Notes: a model not told the origin generated them from the sequence alone. DNA of 64,000 bases from CAWJPW01 sp963844845 (GCA_963844845.1 CAWJPW010000001.1:434001-498000), one strand, 5' to 3'. Counted from the stretch's first letter, positions 44,789-54,037 are shown. Program-made: numbers and translations.

Positions 44789-47223
44789 AGCGCCAGCACG
44801 AGCGAGCCGGCCACGTACAGCCAGGCGATGACCACCACGATGCGCCACCCATGCGGCCTGATCGAAGCGTCCGCGCGCCGGGCACGACGCAGCACCAGGG
44901 CGCCCGCCAGGGCGGTGGCCAGCACCACGCCCACCCGGGCCAGGGTCTGCAGGTCGATGCCGGAGACCGCCGCCGCGCCGACGCCCAGGCCCGGCTCGGC
45001 CATCAGTCGGATGTGAGCCAGGGCTCCCACATGCCCCAGCTGATAGGCGAGCAGGGGCCCCCACCCGAGGACCGCCAGGCCCAGCGCGGTCTGGGCCACC
45101 GCCGGCGAGTCGCTGTCGCTACGCCCGTGCAGGAGCCAGGGCAGGCCGCGGGACAGCAGCGCCGCCAGCACGAGCCCGCCGAGGCCCGCGAGGCCGAGCC
45201 AAAGCGGGCGTCCGAGAGAGGGACTCTTCTCGGCGGCGACGAAGAGCGGCGCCAGGACGAAGACGCTGAGGGCGAACGGCACCACGTAGGCGTCTGCCGT
45301 CGCCAGACCCGCGACGCCACCGAGGGGCGCCCGCAGGTACAGCGTCGTGGCGCCGTGCGGACAGGTGCGAAGGCAGTCGAGACAGAGCTTGCAGTTGTGC
45401 GACTGGGAGGCGAGCTGGGGGTGGTGGAAGACAGTACAACCGGGGACCGACACGGTGCCGCGGTAGCACTCGTGCGAGGTGCAGGTCGACGCGCATACCC
45501 GCCGGTGGGCGGCGAGGGTCACCGGCGCCGCCGGCGCCACCACCACCGCCAGACGACCGAGCGGGCAGACGTGGCGGCACCACACCTCGCGTCGGAACAC
45601 CAGGCAGAACCCTACCGAGGCCGCCAGCAGCCCGAGCAACAGGAGCGCCGACGCGGCCGGGCGCTGGAGCATTCCGCCCGCCCTCTCGACCCACAGAATG
45701 AAGAGCAGGCCGGCGGCGCCGAGCCAGACACCCCTGCTCTTGAGCCACGCCGGCAGGGGGCGACCGAGACAGCCCAGACGCTGCGCCAGTCGCCCGGCGG
45801 TGGAGAGCGGACAGACCGTGCACCACAGCGGCCCGGCGACGAGGAAGAGCGCGAACACGGCCGGCTCCCACAGCGACCAGATCAAGCCGTTGGCGGTCCG
45901 TGCCGCGGCCGAGCCGGCGGCGGCCAGACCCAGCACGATCACGGCCAGGAAGCCGACGAGCGTAAGCCCCCGGAGCAGGGTGGGGGCCCGCGACCGCAGG
46001 ACCCGGTCGAGCCCGCTGCCGGCCGGCACCCCGACCCCCACGGGCTCCTCGTCGGGGCCGATACCGGCCACGATGTGCTCCGCCCGCACCTCGGAGCCTT
46101 CGGCGCAGCGCGCTGCCAGCTCGACGATGTCCCGCAGCTCGGCGACGTTGCGGTAGCGGTAGCGGAGGGAGACCAGGACCCGCTCGGCGCTGGCGTCGAG
46201 GCGCCGCTCCCGGCCGAGGGATCCCGCCACCCGCGCAAGGAACTGCTCGGCCAGCGGCAGGATCTCACGAGCGCGCTCCCGCAGGGGCGGCAGCTCGACC
46301 GGCTCGCCGAAGCAGTCGGCGAGCTCCGGCGTGAGCCGCTCCGGCGCGCGGCTGGTGGCGAGTAGCCGCGCCCCGGCGCCGGGCCCCGCTCTCTGCGCCT
46401 GCTCCTGGCGACGTGCCAGGAAGGCCGCGAGCTCACGCTGGACCCCCGGCGGCAACGCCTCGGCGCTGGCGAGCACCAGGCTCCCGCCGGCCGCAATCTG
46501 CAGCCCGGACGGCTCACTCCCCTCTTCCGCCTCGGGGAGAGCGAACAGATCGGCAGCGGCGTCGCCGAGCAGGCGGCCGCAGTCCACCACCACGAAGGGC
46601 CCCCCCGCCACCTCCGAGGCGTCGTGCACCGTGCGCGCGCCGAGGAGCTTTCCGGTGCCCTCCTCACCGCAGAGGAGCACGGGGGTCCCGGCCTCCGCAC
46701 GCCGCTTGAGGGCCGCGAGCAGCGCCCGGCTGCGTGCAGAAGCGGCGATCATGGTCTCGCCACCGCCTTCGTGCCGCACCAGTGCCCGCAGCGCCTCCGC
46801 CTTGCGGAAGAGCTCCCAGGCATCCGCGGTGGTGTGCTGGAGGTTCTTGGCGAGTCGCCCCATGATCTTGCGCATGAGCGACTCGCGCTCCACCAGGGCC
46901 TTGGGGAAGAGCGCCGCCGGATACTCGAGGATTCGCACCGGCGAGTGGGCGAGGACGTCGGCCGAGGTCGGCACGTTGCGGAGGATCGACACCTCGCCGA
47001 AGGTCGAGCCGGGGCCCATCCGGCAGAGGGTGAGGTGCTGCACCCCGCGGCCCACACAAACATCCACCTCGCCGGCGAGGACGACGTAAAGGGCCCGTCC
47101 GACCTCCCCCCGCCGCACGATCACCTCGCCCGCGGCGTACTCCACCTCGACACCGCTCTCCCGCAGGTAGCCGATGGTCGAGGCGTCAAAGCCGCTCGAC
47201 TGCGATTCGTCTTCCCAAGCCAT
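44785..47223 (-). CDS. cNMP-binding / degenerate AAA+ / NapH-like polyferredoxin membrane fusion
   Basis: This 812-residue protein has a cyclic nucleotide-binding (CRP-type) domain (about 10-130: EVIVRRGEVGRALYVVLAGEVDV, GSTFGEVSIL). A AAA+ region similar to sigma-54 activators follows (about 155-410), and then a membrane part with NapH/NosR-like iron-sulfur motifs. The AAA+ region keeps a Walker A (GEEGTGK) but lacks the GAFTGA loop, and its Walker B reads GGSLVLASAEAL without Asp-Glu. There is no HTH. The membrane part has CTVCPLSTAGR, CRHVCPLG and CKLCLDCLRTCPHG. It is probably a signal-gated membrane electron-transfer protein, not a transcription factor. ATG 47223 has no clear ribosome site. 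The stop codon lies in the MITE end. Confidence 0.85.
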   Translation of the reverse strand: MAWEDESQSSGFDASTIGYLRESGVEVEYAAGEVIVRRGEVGRALYVVLAGEVDVCVGRGVQHLTLCRMGPGSTFGEVSILRNVPTSADVLAHSPVRILEYPAALFPKALVERESLMRKIMGRLAKNLQHTTADAWELFRKAEALRALVRHEGGGETMIAASARSRALLAALKRRAEAGTPVLLCGEEGTGKLLGARTVHDASEVAGGPFVVVDCGRLLGDAAADLFALPEAEEGSEPSGLQIAAGGSLVLASAEALPPGVQRELAAFLARRQEQAQRAGPGAGARLLATSRAPERLTPELADCFGEPVELPPLRERAREILPLAEQFLARVAGSLGRERRLDASAERVLVSLRYRYRNVAELRDIVELAARCAEGSEVRAEHIVAGIGPDEEPVGVGVPAGSGLDRVLRSRAPTLLRGLTLVGFLAVIVLGLAAAGSAAARTANGLIWSLWEPAVFALFLVAGPLWCTVCPLSTAGRLAQRLGCLGRPLPAWLKSRGVWLGAAGLLFILWVERAGGMLQRPAASALLLLGLLAASVGFCLVFRREVWCRHVCPLGRLAVVVAPAAPVTLAAHRRVCASTCTSHECYRGTVSVPGCTVFHHPQLASQSHNCKLCLDCLRTCPHGATTLYLRAPLGGVAGLATADAYVVPFALSVFVLAPLFVAAEKSPSLGRPLWLGLAGLGGLVLAALLSRGLPWLLHGRSDSDSPAVAQTALGLAVLGWGPLLAYQLGHVGALAHIRLMAEPGLGVGAAAVSGIDLQTLARVGVVLATALAGALVLRRARRADASIRPHGWRIVVVIAWLYVAGSLVLAL

Positions 47224-47391
47224 CGTCTTAACTGGTACGAGGATAACCGATTTCGGCGCTTCATCCGCGCAGGCGACCCGCAAGGATCAAGGCCTGCATC
47301 CTGCCCACGGGCCCGATCCCCGCCCGCTGAGCACCACGGTTGCGGACCCACTCCCGTGCTAGCATGACTCGAACGACCCGGGGGAAACGAA

Positions 47392-47967
47392 GTGACCAGC
47401 TCATCCGTCATGCTCCGGTGCGGAGTCGTAGCGGTCCTGACCATGGCGGCGATGGCCGCCACCCCAGCCGACTCCGAGGAGGCGCCCGCCATGAAGATGG
47501 AGATCTCGTCCACCGCCTTCGCCGACCAGGGCAGAATCCCGCCGAAATACACCTGCGAGGGCGAGAACGTGTCGCCGCCGCTGGCATGGTCGGGGGTACC
47601 GAAGGGTACGAGGTCCCTGGTGCTCATCGTCGACGACCCGGACGCTCCGGATCCCGCCAACCCGAGGACCACGTGGGTGCACTGGGTGCTCTACGACCTC
47701 TCGCCGGAGGCCGACGGGCTGCCCGAGGGCGTCATGCCCTCGGCCCTGCCGGAAGGCACGCTCAGAGGCCTCAACGACTGGGGCCGACCCGCCTGGGGCG
47801 GCCCCTGCCCGCCGGTGGGCCGACACCGCTACTTCTTCAAGCTCTACGCTCTCGACATCCCCCTCGCCGACCTCGACGGGCCCGTCAAGGCCGACGTGGA
47901 GGAGGCCATGAAGGGCCACGTCCTGACCGAGGCAACGCTCATGGGAACCTACCAGAAGGGCGACTGA
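47392..47967 (+). CDS. Exported PEBP-family protein (YbhB/YbcL-like)
   Basis: This 191-residue protein matches the bacterial phosphatidylethanolamine-binding/RKIP-like family: PPKYTCEGENVSPPLAW, LVLIVDDPDAPDP, WVHWVLYDLSP, and GGPCPPVGRHRYFFKLYALD. These segments line the ligand pocket (DDPDAP and GPCPP...HRY). An N-terminal signal peptide (CGVVAVLTMAAMAATPA) indicates export, as in YbcL. Start is GTG 47392. It is a single gene, divergent from the cNMP fusion protein. The bacterial role of the family is not settled. Confidence 0.88.
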   Translation: MTSSSVMLRCGVVAVLTMAAMAATPADSEEAPAMKMEISSTAFADQGRIPPKYTCEGENVSPPLAWSGVPKGTRSLVLIVDDPDAPDPANPRTTWVHWVLYDLSPEADGLPEGVMPSALPEGTLRGLNDWGRPAWGGPCPPVGRHRYFFKLYALDIPLADLDGPVKADVEEAMKGHVLTEATLMGTYQKGD

Positions 47968-48140
47968 CCTCGAGGCACGCTCAGCGTGCGGTCCCACCGA
48001 AACTGCCAGCTGTTGGACCCGGTTTCGTCCAGCCTCGCCCGGCGTGCCGAGGCGGCGCCGTCCCCGACCACCTCTGGTGGCCCGCTTGACCCCGGTCACA
48101 CCGGCGGGAGCGCTCCCCGCGGTAGGGTGATTCGGAGCCT

Positions 48141-49619
48141 ATGAGAACGACGACACGTCCCGTCCTGACGTCGCTCCTGGTCCTCGCCGTCGTGCTCGCC
48201 GCCGCCGGTGCGGCGGCAACGGTGTACGAGGTCGGCCCCGACGCCGGCATGCTGGCGGCCATAGGCGACGTGCCGTGGGCGAGCCTGGCGCCCGGCGACC
48301 AGGTGCGCATCCACTGGCAGGACGCGCCGTACACCGAGAAGTGGGTGATCTGCCGGCGCGGCACCGCTGCGGCGCCCATCGTGGTCAGCGGCGTGCCGGG
48401 TCCCCAGGGCCAGCTGCCGGTCATCGACGGCCGCGGCGCCGCCACGCCCGCCGGGCTCAGCTTCTGGAATGAGGCGCGCGGCGTCGTCAAGATCGGCGGC
48501 GCCAACGTGCCCGCCGACACCCTGCCCGGCTACCTGGTCATCGAGAACCTGGACATCCGCTCGGGCCGCCCGCCCTTCACCTTCACCGACGCCTCCGGCG
48601 CCACCCAGACCTACGCCGCGAACGCCGCCGCTCTCTACGTGGAGAAGGCCGAGCACATGGTGATCCGTAACTGCGAGCTGCGGGACTCGGGCAACGGGCT
48701 GTTCATCGGCGCCTTCGACGGCGACACGCAGGAGATCCTGGTGGAGCGCTGCTTCATCCACGACAACGGTATCGAGGGCAGCTACTACGAGCACAACACC
48801 TACACCGCGGCGATCCATCTCACCTACCAGCTCAACCACTTCGGACCGCTGCGTGCGGGCTGCGGCGGCAATAACCTCAAGGACCGCTCGGCGGGACTGG
48901 TAGTGCGCTACAACTGGATCGAGGGCGGCAACCGCCAGCTCGACCTGGTGGACGCCGAGGACAGCCAGGTGCTGGTCAACAACCCCGACTACCACACGAC
49001 CTTCGTGTACGGCAACGTGCTCATCGAGCCCGACGGCGACGGTAACAGCCAGATCGTCCACTACGGCGGCGACAGCGGAGCCGTCGCCGACTACCGCAAG
49101 GGCACGCTGCACTTCTTCCACAACACGGTGGTCTCCACCCGCGCTGGCAACACAACGCTGCTGCGGCTCTCCACCGACGACGAGACCGCCGACGTGCGCG
49201 ACAACGTCATCTACACCAGCGCCGGCCCCGGCTTCCTCGCCCTGCTCGGCGAGAGCGGCACCCTCGAGCTACGCGGCAACTGGCTGCGGGCGGGGTGGGT
49301 GACCACCCACGACGGCTCCTTCACCGGCACGCTGGTCGATGCCGGCGGGAACCTCGTGGGCAGCGACCCCGGCTTCGCCGACGGCGCTGGCCAGGACTAC
49401 TCGCCGGCGCAGGGGAGCGTGTGCGTCGACGCGGGAGGACCTCTCGCCGCCGCAGCTCTGCCCAAGCACGTGCCCTCGTGGCAGTATGTCCGCCACCAGC
49501 GCGCCAGCGCCCGCCCCGACGACGGCGCCCGCGACCTCGGCGCTTTCGAGTCAGGGCTGCTGTTCGCGGACGGCTTCGAGTCGAGCGGCTCTGTCCTGTG
49601 GAGCGCCGTCGCACCGTGA
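48141..49619 (+). CDS. Secreted right-handed beta-helix protein with FADGFE tail
   Basis: This 492-residue protein has a signal peptide (VLTSLLVLAVVLAAAGAAA) and a parallel beta-helix. Repeated rungs are seen as YLVIENLDIRSG, MVIRNCELRDSGNGLFIG, ILVERCFIHDNGI and GLVVRYNWIEGGNRQLDLVDAE. Such proteins include pectate-lyase-like and carbohydrate-active enzymes. No catalytic set could be fixed by eye. The last residues, LLFADGFESSGSVLWSAVAP, follow a pattern like the end of the cyclotransferase at 10564-11385. It is a single gene with ATG 48141, and the signal peptide fixes the start. Surface or extracellular location is likely. Confidence 0.8.
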   Translation: MRTTTRPVLTSLLVLAVVLAAAGAAATVYEVGPDAGMLAAIGDVPWASLAPGDQVRIHWQDAPYTEKWVICRRGTAAAPIVVSGVPGPQGQLPVIDGRGAATPAGLSFWNEARGVVKIGGANVPADTLPGYLVIENLDIRSGRPPFTFTDASGATQTYAANAAALYVEKAEHMVIRNCELRDSGNGLFIGAFDGDTQEILVERCFIHDNGIEGSYYEHNTYTAAIHLTYQLNHFGPLRAGCGGNNLKDRSAGLVVRYNWIEGGNRQLDLVDAEDSQVLVNNPDYHTTFVYGNVLIEPDGDGNSQIVHYGGDSGAVADYRKGTLHFFHNTVVSTRAGNTTLLRLSTDDETADVRDNVIYTSAGPGFLALLGESGTLELRGNWLRAGWVTTHDGSFTGTLVDAGGNLVGSDPGFADGAGQDYSPAQGSVCVDAGGPLAAAALPKHVPSWQYVRHQRASARPDDGARDLGAFESGLLFADGFESSGSVLWSAVAP

Positions 49620-49703
49620 GAGGCTGCGCCGGCCCGCCGGCGAGCCTGAGCCCGCCCGGGGCGAACGCCGGGCCGCCGCGCCGTGGGGAGTACCATTCCA
49701 GCC

Positions 49704-52115
49704 GTGACCGAACGACGCTTCTCGCACAGCTCCTCGCCCGATGCGAACCCCACCCTGCGAAGCCTGTCGCTGAGCGCCCTGGGCCGGCGTCGGCGCCGGC
49801 TGGTGTTGGCGGCTGGGGCCGCGGGCATTGGGCTGCTCGCTGCCGCCCTCGCGGTCCTGGTACCCACCTGGCGGATGGTCGCCCGCTTCGACGCCCAGGC
49901 CTTCAGCCAGCCCAGCCGGCTCTACGCCCGAGCCCCCGAGCTCGCCAAGGGGCACGCGCTCGACCTGTCGGCTCTGCGCCGGACCCTGACCGAGCAAGGC
50001 TACCACCAGGCAGCCGGGAGCATGCAGGTCACCGTGGGCCGGTGGCGCGTCGCCGGCGACACGCTCACCGTCCATCTCCGGAGCGCCCCCTCCCCCGCCG
50101 GCATCCTCCCCCCCTCGGTGCTGACCGTGCGTGTCCGGAGCGGGCACATCGCCTCGCTGCGCCGCGACGGACGCGAGGTGGGCCGGGCCCGCCTCACCCC
50201 TCCCCTGCTCGCCTCCTACTACGGCCCCGACCTCATCGAGCGCCGCCCGGCGAGGCTCGGCGAGCTTCCCCCTTACGTGGCGGCGGCGGTGCTGGCCGCG
50301 GAGGATAACGGGTTCTACCGCCACGGCGGCCTCTCCATCACAGCCATCCTGCGCGCCGCATGGGTCGATCTCGCCCACGGCGAGATGGCCCAGGGCGGCA
50401 GCACCCTCACCCAGCAGCTGGTCAAGAACCTCTACCTGAGCCAACGGCGAACCCTCTGGCGCAAGCTGCGCGAGGCGGTGCTGGCGGTGGTGCTCGAGGC
50501 CCGCGCCAGCAAGGACGAGATCCTCACCGCCTACCTCAACGAGGTCTACCTGGGCGCCTCGGATCACGTGAACCTGGTGGGTCTGGGCGCCGGCGCACGC
50601 GCCTTCTTCGGCACCGACGCGGAGCACCTCGACCTCGCTCAGGCCGCCACCCTCGCGGGGATGATCGCCGCCCCCGGGCGCTACTCACCCCTCGCGCACC
50701 CTGAGGCGGCCCGCGCCCGGCGCGACCGGGTGCTCCGGCGTCTAGGCGAGCTGCAGTGGGTCGACGGAGGTAAGGTCGAAGCCGCCTTGGCGGCGCCCCT
50801 CGCGACCGCCGCCGATCCGCCGGTGCTGCGGCGGGCGCCGTACTTCGCCGATGCGGCCCGGCGGGAGGCCGCCGCACGCTACGGCCTCTCAGACCTCGCC
50901 GATGCCGGCTACACCCTCCTCGCCACCCTCGATCTCGACGACCAGCGCGCCGCCGAGGAGGCGGTGGCGAAGGGGCTCGCCGACATCGAGGCCCGCCGCA
51001 AGCAGGCCCCATCCCGGTCCCTGCAGGCCGCCCTGGTCTCGCTGGCGCCGGCGGACGGCGCGATCCTCGCCTGGGTCGGCGGGCGGGACTGGGCGGCGAG
51101 CCAGTTCGACCGCGCCGCTGATGCCGCCCGCCAGGCGGGCAGCGCCTTCAAACCGGTGGTCTACGCCGCGGCCTTCGCCGACGGCGTCCTCGCCCCGGCC
51201 AGCCTGGTGGACGACACGCCGCTGACCCTCGAGGAGGGCGGCGAGAGCTGGTCGCCGAGCAACGACGACGGCGCCTTTCGTGGCGCGATCTCGGTGCGCG
51301 AGGCGCTGGCCGACAGCCGCAACCTCCCTGCCGTGCGCGTCGCCCTGGCCGAGGGCCTCGACGGGGTCGTGCGGACTGCCCAGGCGATGGGCATCAGCAG
51401 CCCGTTGGCGCCGGTGCCGTCCCTGGCCCTGGGCGCCTGCGACGTCACTCCGGTGGCTTTGGCCACCGTGTACGCCACGCTCGCCGCCGGCGGGCTCCGG
51501 CCGCCCGTACACGGCCTCGGGGCGGTTCTCGATCCGGCCGGACAGCTGCTCACTGCACCGCCGCTGCCACCGCCGGACCGGGCCCTCGACCCGGCGGTGG
51601 CCGGGCTGGTGACCTCGGTGCTCCAGGACACGCTCGACGAAGGAACCGGAGCCGCCGTCCGCCGGCTCGGCCTCAGCGACCCCCTGGCCGGTAAGACCGG
51701 CACCAGCAATGGTGGGCGCGACACCTGGTTCTGTGGCTACAGCCCCGACCGCGCCACCGCGGTGTGGGTGGGGTACGACGACAACACGCCGACCCACCTT
51801 TCAGGGGCCCGCGCCGCGTTGCCTGTATGGACCCGCTTCATCCTGGCGGTACGGCCGACGGGAGGCTATCCGAGCTTCCGCGAGCCGGCTGGAGTGGTCC
51901 ACGCCCTGGTCGACCCGGCGTCCGGCGAGCTCGCCACCAGCCGCTGCCCGGAGACCCGCGACGAGGTCTTCCTCGCCGGCCACGCTCCCACAGCCCTCTG
52001 CCATCTCCACAGCGGCTTCTGGGCCCACCCGGTGGAGCAACCGGAAGGCGCGCCCCAGCCCAAGCGCCCCGGCCGCCTCCGCCGCCTCCTGCAGAAGATC
52101 TTCGGCAAACGATAG
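49704..52115 (+). CDS. Bifunctional class A penicillin-binding protein (PBP1B-like)
   Basis: This protein of about 803 residues has one N-terminal membrane anchor (VLAAGAAGIGLLAAALAVLVPTW) and a small UB2H-like domain. A GT51 glycosyltransferase follows (AAEDNGFYRHGG with the catalytic Glu, and GGSTLTQQLVKNLYL), then a transpeptidase. The transpeptidase has SxxK in GSAFKP, SxN in ADSRNLP and KTG in AGKTGTSNG. The UB2H-like segment before GT51 points to PBP1B rather than PBP1A. It polymerises and cross-links peptidoglycan in the periplasm. Start is uncertain between GTG 49704 and GTG 49683. The C-terminal tail is basic. Confidence 0.92.
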   Translation: MTERRFSHSSSPDANPTLRSLSLSALGRRRRRLVLAAGAAGIGLLAAALAVLVPTWRMVARFDAQAFSQPSRLYARAPELAKGHALDLSALRRTLTEQGYHQAAGSMQVTVGRWRVAGDTLTVHLRSAPSPAGILPPSVLTVRVRSGHIASLRRDGREVGRARLTPPLLASYYGPDLIERRPARLGELPPYVAAAVLAAEDNGFYRHGGLSITAILRAAWVDLAHGEMAQGGSTLTQQLVKNLYLSQRRTLWRKLREAVLAVVLEARASKDEILTAYLNEVYLGASDHVNLVGLGAGARAFFGTDAEHLDLAQAATLAGMIAAPGRYSPLAHPEAARARRDRVLRRLGELQWVDGGKVEAALAAPLATAADPPVLRRAPYFADAARREAAARYGLSDLADAGYTLLATLDLDDQRAAEEAVAKGLADIEARRKQAPSRSLQAALVSLAPADGAILAWVGGRDWAASQFDRAADAARQAGSAFKPVVYAAAFADGVLAPASLVDDTPLTLEEGGESWSPSNDDGAFRGAISVREALADSRNLPAVRVALAEGLDGVVRTAQAMGISSPLAPVPSLALGACDVTPVALATVYATLAAGGLRPPVHGLGAVLDPAGQLLTAPPLPPPDRALDPAVAGLVTSVLQDTLDEGTGAAVRRLGLSDPLAGKTGTSNGGRDTWFCGYSPDRATAVWVGYDDNTPTHLSGARAALPVWTRFILAVRPTGGYPSFREPAGVVHALVDPASGELATSRCPETRDEVFLAGHAPTALCHLHSGFWAHPVEQPEGAPQPKRPGRLRRLLQKIFGKR

Positions 52116-52230
52116 AGCCCACGGGTGTCGCCGGGCTCGGAGTCCGGATGGACGGCCGAACGAGCAGAGGGACTCCGCTGATGAGCGGCCGCGATTCGGG
52201 AGGGAAGCTCCAACTCTTCTTTCCCCGCCC

Positions 52231-52271
52231 CTTGGAGAGCGTGCTCAGCGTCACTGAGCACGCTCTCCAAG
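52231..52271. repeat. Perfect 18-bp inverted repeat
   Basis: CTTGGAGAGCGTGCTCAG (52231-52248) and its exact complement (52254-52271) flank a CGTCA loop. It starts 116 bases after the PBP stop codon. No T-run follows on either strand. Confidence 0.9.
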
Positions 52272-52405
52272 GGTGGTCGGGTGGGGGGCGGCGGGGCGGG
52301 ACCTCACAGCGATGATCGCGTGGTCGGAGGGCCCTGAGGGGCTCACTGGAGCCCCATGGCCGTGGGGGTGCCGGCGCGGCGCCAGCCGCGTCGGTGGCGA
52401 GTGAA

Positions 52406-52439
52406 GGCTCCTGGGACACGCGGGCGTGTCCCAGGAGCC
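52406..52439. repeat. Perfect 16-bp inverted repeat
   Basis: GGCTCCTGGGACACGC (52406-52421), GG, and the exact complement (52424-52439). It lies between two convergent genes, 64 bases beyond the hppD stop. No T-run is attached. Confidence 0.9.
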
Positions 52440-52452
52440 GAGCCCGCCGCCG

Positions 52453-52472
52453 TGGCCGCGCAGCGGCCGGCG
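52453..52472 (+). repeat. GC-rich dispersed intergenic repeat, copy B
   Basis: TGGCCGCGCAGCGGCCGGCG matches 18 of 20 bases of the core found exactly at 9095-9114 and 63847-63866. It is intergenic like the other copies. Confidence 0.55.
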
Positions 52473-52502
52473 CCCGCACCGGAGTACCCGAGGCGCGGCG
52501 GG

Positions 52503-53687
52503 CTAATCGAGGTTGCCGCGGCGCTCCTGCTCGACCTCGAGGGCCTCGAAGAGAGCCTTGAAGTTACCCTTTCCGAAGCTCTCGGAGCCGCGGCGGCAGA
52601 TGATCTCGAAGAACAGGGTGGGGCGGTCCTGGAGCGGCCGCGTGAAGAGCTGGAGGAGGTAACCCTGGTCGTCGCGGTCCACCAGGATCCCCAGCTCCTT
52701 GATGCGGCGGCGGTCCTCCTCGATGGCGCCGACACGGTCCCAGACGATGTCGTAGTAGGCCGCGGGGATGTCGAGGAAGTCGACGCCCCGCCGGCGCAGC
52801 TCGGCGACGCTGGTGAGCTCGTCGTCGGTGCGCAGGGCGACGTGCTGGACCCCGGGGGTGTCGTCATGCCAGTCGAGGTACTCCTGGATCTGGCTGCGCT
52901 TTCGCCCCTGGGCCGGCTCGTTGATGGGGAACTTGATGAGCTTGTTGCCGGACGCCATCACCTTCGACATGAGGGCCGAGTACTCGGTGGAGATGTCCTT
53001 GTCGTCAAAGTGCTTGAACAGCGAGAATTCGAGCACCTCCTGATACCAGCGCACCCAGTGATCCATCGTGCCGAGCCCGACGTTTCCCACCACGTGATCG
53101 ACGAAGCGCAGGCCGCATGGACGGGAGCGGTTGTAGTCGTTGAGCGCGAAGCTCTTCATCGCGACGAACCTCGGCATGAACCGGCCGCCTCGCCGGAGCT
53201 CGTCAATGGCGTAGGCGCCGTGGCGCGACACGAAGCTGTGCACCGTCTCGCCGTAGGTGCGGATGCCCGCGCGCACCACCGTGCCGTGCTCGTCGCTGGA
53301 CTCCTCGGGCTCGTAGGCCGGTTCGGCGCCGTTCGCCACGGCCCGGCGGAAGGCCGCCTCGGCGTCGGCCACGGTGAAGGCCACGTCCTTGACGCCGTCG
53401 CCGAACAGCTCCACGTGATGCTGCGCCGGGTGATCCTGGCTGAGGCCGGTGGTAAGGAGAAAGCGGATGTTCCCCTGGGTGAGGAGGTACGAGGCCTCCT
53501 TCCGGTTCCCGGTGGTGAGGTCGTCGTACTGCGATACGTCGAAACCGAAGCACGACGCGTAGAAGTACGCCGCCTGCTTGGCGTTGCCGACGAAGAACCG
53601 GACATGGTCGACGTCGACGAGCTCCAAGGGGTCGGTCCCCGTGCGGGGCTTCGCCGGGGTGGTCGATGGAGCGATGGTCGAGCTCAT
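52503..53687 (-). CDS. hppD: 4-hydroxyphenylpyruvate dioxygenase
   Basis: This 394-residue protein has the two VOC domains of HPPD. Iron ligands are the His in VDHVVGNV, the His in VQHVALRT and the Glu in FFEIICRRG near the C-terminus, as known for the family. The DRDDQGYLLQLFTRPLQDRPTLFFE stretch is close to that of animal and bacterial HPPDs. It converts 4-hydroxyphenylpyruvate to homogentisate in tyrosine breakdown, or towards plastoquinone/tocopherol in other organisms. AGGAGGAG precedes the ATG at 53687. No homogentisate dioxygenase gene is adjacent in this window. Confidence 0.94.
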   Translation of the reverse strand: MSSTIAPSTTPAKPRTGTDPLELVDVDHVRFFVGNAKQAAYFYASCFGFDVSQYDDLTTGNRKEASYLLTQGNIRFLLTTGLSQDHPAQHHVELFGDGVKDVAFTVADAEAAFRRAVANGAEPAYEPEESSDEHGTVVRAGIRTYGETVHSFVSRHGAYAIDELRRGGRFMPRFVAMKSFALNDYNRSRPCGLRFVDHVVGNVGLGTMDHWVRWYQEVLEFSLFKHFDDKDISTEYSALMSKVMASGNKLIKFPINEPAQGRKRSQIQEYLDWHDDTPGVQHVALRTDDELTSVAELRRRGVDFLDIPAAYYDIVWDRVGAIEEDRRRIKELGILVDRDDQGYLLQLFTRPLQDRPTLFFEIICRRGSESFGKGNFKALFEALEVEQERRGNLD

Positions 53688-53786
53688 GGGCACACTCCTC
53701 CTGCAACAAGGTCTCGGTCTTCTCAACGCGAAAGGGTCGAGCACAATTTCGCGCTCGGTAAGGAGGCCGGCGGCAAGCGGCTTGCC

Positions 53787-53815
53787 GATTCAAAGATTCA
53801 AAGATTCAAAGATTC
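53787..53815 (+). repeat. Octamer tandem array, left (GATTCAAA)
   Basis: Three exact copies of GATTCAAA are followed by GATTC. The array is AT-rich within GC-rich DNA and faces the array at 53970-54014. Confidence 0.92.
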
Positions 53816-53969
53816 CCTTGCCCGCCCCGGTGGGAGCAGTGGCGTGTCGAGCTACGACGATCGAGGTCCGGGTGTGCTGCGGCCACGTACCTTTGTCATC
53901 GGCCGCCGGCCATCTCGAGCGGCAGCTGTGCAGGGACTCTGGCGAACGCACTCCAAGCGTAGAGCGCTC

Positions 53970-54014
53970 GAATCTTCTAATCTCTGAATCTTCCAATCTT
54001 CTAATCTTTGAATC
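53970..54014 (-). repeat. Octamer tandem array, right (GATTNNNA, inverted)
   Basis: Read on the minus strand, five octamers run in register: GATTCAAA, GATTAGAA, GATTGGAA, GATTCAGA, GATTAGAA, then GATTC. GATT and the last A are constant while three bases vary. It ends 24 bases from the ackA stop codon. Confidence 0.92.
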
Positions 54015-54037
54015 GGCCGGCGTGGGCGGGCGGGAGC

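Larger units (their letters stand above)
52116..52502. other. Convergent intergenic region with perfect hairpins
   Basis: These 387 bases lie between the ends of the PBP gene and the hppD gene. They hold an 18-bp hairpin, a 7-bp hairpin (GGGGCTC-actg-GAGCCCC, 52338-52355), a 16-bp hairpin and a copy of the dispersed repeat. None has a T-run. They could work as a two-way transcription barrier. Confidence 0.55.
53688..54037. other. Intergenic region framed by octamer repeat arrays
   Basis: These 350 bases precede hppD on the minus strand and follow ackA. Two tandem arrays of an 8-bp GATT repeat in opposite orientation frame about 150 bases that contain no ORF I can support. The hppD promoter must lie here, but none is clear. 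Confidence 0.5.

Noticed and set aside
53787..54014. CRISPR array
   Set aside because: The 8-bp units are contiguous, have no spacers and no cas genes nearby.
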